Of a stretch of DNA of 7,025 nucleotides, positions 6,634 to 7,025 are shown piece after piece (position 1 is the first letter of the stretch; each line of letters starts with the position of its first letter). Origin of the DNA: Wenzhouxiangella sp. (GTDB lineage: Bacteria > Pseudomonadota > Gammaproteobacteria > Xanthomonadales > Wenzhouxiangellaceae); the NCBI GenBank assembly GCA_007135355.1, contig SLJA01000314.1:1-7025 (forward strand), written 5' to 3'. The translations under genes and the position numbers were made by a program. The notes beneath the pieces were generated by a model. That model had not been told where the DNA came from, did no database searches, and saw nothing but the letters and a program-made list of their open reading frames with translations.

Positions 6634-6712
6634 GCCGGGCCCCAGCGGGAGTATTCGCTTCAGTTCGACGCGGTGGCGAGGCCTTCAGCGAATACTCCCG
6701 CTGGAGCCCGGC
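6634..6712. repeat. Long inverted repeat, 26-nt arms with 27-nt loop (BIME/MITE-like)
   Basis: The left arm (6634-6659) starts GCCGGGCCCCAGCGGGAG and ends TATTCGCT. The right arm (6687-6712) is its reverse complement at 25 of 26 positions, the only mismatch being C6641 against A6705. Within each arm AGCGGGAGTATTCGCT is itself a quasi-palindrome, as expected for a pair of inverted REP units. As RNA it would form a very stable hairpin on either strand. It has no T-run and no ORF of its own. It lies between the phosphodiesterase gene and the IS200/IS605 element. Whether it is multicopy cannot be seen from one window. Confidence 0.85.
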
Positions 6713-6741
6713 TGGGGTCGGCGACTGCTGTTGCCTATCGG

Positions 6742-6762
6742 GCTTGCGGCTTTGCTGCAAGC
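6742..6762. repeat. REP-like hairpin abutting the IS right end
   Basis: GCTTGCGGC (6742-6750) and GCTGCAAGC (6754-6762) pair over 9 bp, one pair being a G-T wobble, around a TTT loop. Its size and GC-rich stem are like REP palindromes. It ends 6 bp before the predicted end of the IS200/IS605 element, so it would be the insertion flank rather than part of the element. Confidence 0.55.
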
Positions 6763-6900
6763 GACTTCGTTGACATCCTCCCTCCCCTGAAGGGGAAGGA
6801 TTCCTACTGCGCTCAAGCAAGACATGGAGCCATACCTGAGTCGCTTCGGTGGGTTCCTGCTGCTGGCGGCCTTGGTGCACCACTCACTTCACAGGCGAAC
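6749..6900 (-). ncRNA. Predicted omegaRNA (reRNA) 3' scaffold and guide of TnpB
   Basis: In characterised TnpB systems the guide RNA comes from the 3' end of tnpB plus the element's right end, and the guide is the DNA immediately outside that end. Here that gives a minus-strand RNA overlapping the last codons of tnpB and passing through the hairpin at 6779-6800. Its guide begins at 6768 and reads GAAGTCGCTTGCAGCAAAGC. The 5' boundary given is arbitrary, because only the hairpin and the end sequence are visible. This rests on family knowledge, not on a transcript signal. Confidence 0.4.
6779..6800 (-). repeat. Subterminal right-end hairpin of the IS element
   Basis: Positions 6779-6787 pair with 6792-6800 (8 of 9 pairs; C6782 faces A6797) around a 4-nt TGAA tip. 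IS200/IS605 transposases recognise such imperfect subterminal hairpins as single strands, and the same structure forms the core of the TnpB guide RNA. The position between the tnpB stop (6813) and the predicted element end (6769) fits both roles. Confidence 0.75.
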
Positions 6901-7025
6901 CGGGCGTGCCCCGCCCTTAAGATATTCATCGCACCGACGACATCGGCGTTTTCCTCGAACCCGCATTCGACACAAAGGAACTGCGCCTGGGTCTGGCGGT
7001 TGGCCGCCGAGACATGGCCGCAGCA
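6813..7025 (-). CDS. tnpB: TnpB RNA-guided nuclease (IS200/IS605 family), C-terminal 70 residues
   Basis: The frame is open from the right edge to a TGA at 6813-6815. The visible part begins CCGHVSAANRQTQAQF and continues CVECGFEENADVVGAMNI. These are the second half of the first CxxC pair and the complete second CxxC of the TnpB zinc ribbon, then the Asp of the last RuvC motif (AD-x-x-x-A-x-NI). The tail RAGHARFACEVSG...AAGTHRSDS is typical of IS1341-type TnpB proteins. TnpB is an RNA-guided DNA endonuclease that helps retain its transposon at excised sites. The key catalytic Asp and the zinc cysteines in view are intact, so this end shows no sign of decay; the rest of the gene, including the other two RuvC residues, lies outside. 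An accessory tnpA cannot be assessed. Confidence 0.9.
   Translation of the reverse strand, partial: CCGHVSAANRQTQAQFLCVECGFEENADVVGAMNILRAGHARFACEVSGAPRPPAAGTHRSDSGMAPCLA

Larger units (their letters stand above)
6769..7025 (-). mobile_element. IS200/IS605-family element, right end (continues past the window)
   Basis: The tnpB 3' end is followed, in its own direction, by a subterminal hairpin and then TCAAC (minus strand, 6773-6769). The stretch TTGACATCC, a hairpin and GGATTCCTAC is a familiar right-end layout of IS605-group elements. TCAAC resembles the right cleavage site I recall for ISDra2. The left end, any tnpA and the target tetra- or pentanucleotide lie beyond the right edge, so the element's size and completeness are unknown. 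No terminal inverted repeats are expected for this family. Confidence 0.8.

Noticed and set aside
6584..6883. 99-codon minus-strand frame across the repeats and the IS right end
   Set aside because: It crosses the inverted repeat and overlaps tnpB out of frame, and its Gln/Arg/Ser-rich product looks non-coding.
1..7025. CRISPR array, tRNA or rRNA genes
   Set aside because: No regularly spaced direct repeats, tRNA cloverleaf signatures or rRNA-like stretches were seen.

Overview
The window is GC-rich, densely coded bacterial chromosome. Gene content points to a gammaproteobacterium, possibly Xanthomonadales/Chromatiales-like. The hints are a chorismatase of the Hyg5/XanB2 type, a Xanthomonas-type nucleotide pyrophosphatase/phosphodiesterase, an EAL-domain protein and an AsmA protein. 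The lineage is an inference from families, not read directly from the sequence.

Layout. Positions 1-5005 are transcribed leftward (minus strand). In transcription order they hold a 16-codon small ORF with a very strong ribosome binding site (5005-4955), a one-pass membrane protein of unknown family (4934-4317), an AsmA-family envelope protein (4216-2213), a chorismatase (2141-1161), a creatininase-family metallohydrolase (1141-404) and the N-terminal part of an EAL-domain c-di-GMP protein that runs off the left edge (233-1). The chorismatase and creatininase genes are 19 bp apart and look co-transcribed. The EAL gene lies behind a 170-bp gap with a sigma-54-like promoter and a leader hairpin.

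Rightward from 5073 to 6575 is a lipoprotein ectonucleotide pyrophosphatase/phosphodiesterase with every catalytic residue of the family. Its C-terminal ~70 residues look like an MliC-type (lysozyme-inhibitor-fold) domain, which would be an unusual fusion.

Positions 6576-6812 contain no credible gene but a run of palindromes: a small hairpin right after the stop codon, a long imperfect inverted repeat (26-nt arms, one mismatch, 27-nt loop), a REP-like hairpin, and then the right end of an IS200/IS605-family element. The element continues off the right edge with the C-terminal zinc-ribbon part of tnpB (minus strand). Its right end should also encode the 3' part of an omegaRNA, whose guide would be the flanking REP-like hairpin.

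No complete new defence or biosynthetic system can be claimed. The points most worth following are the phosphodiesterase/MliC-like fusion, the chorismatase-creatininase pair, the strongly initiated small ORF, and the TnpB guide falling in a palindromic repeat.
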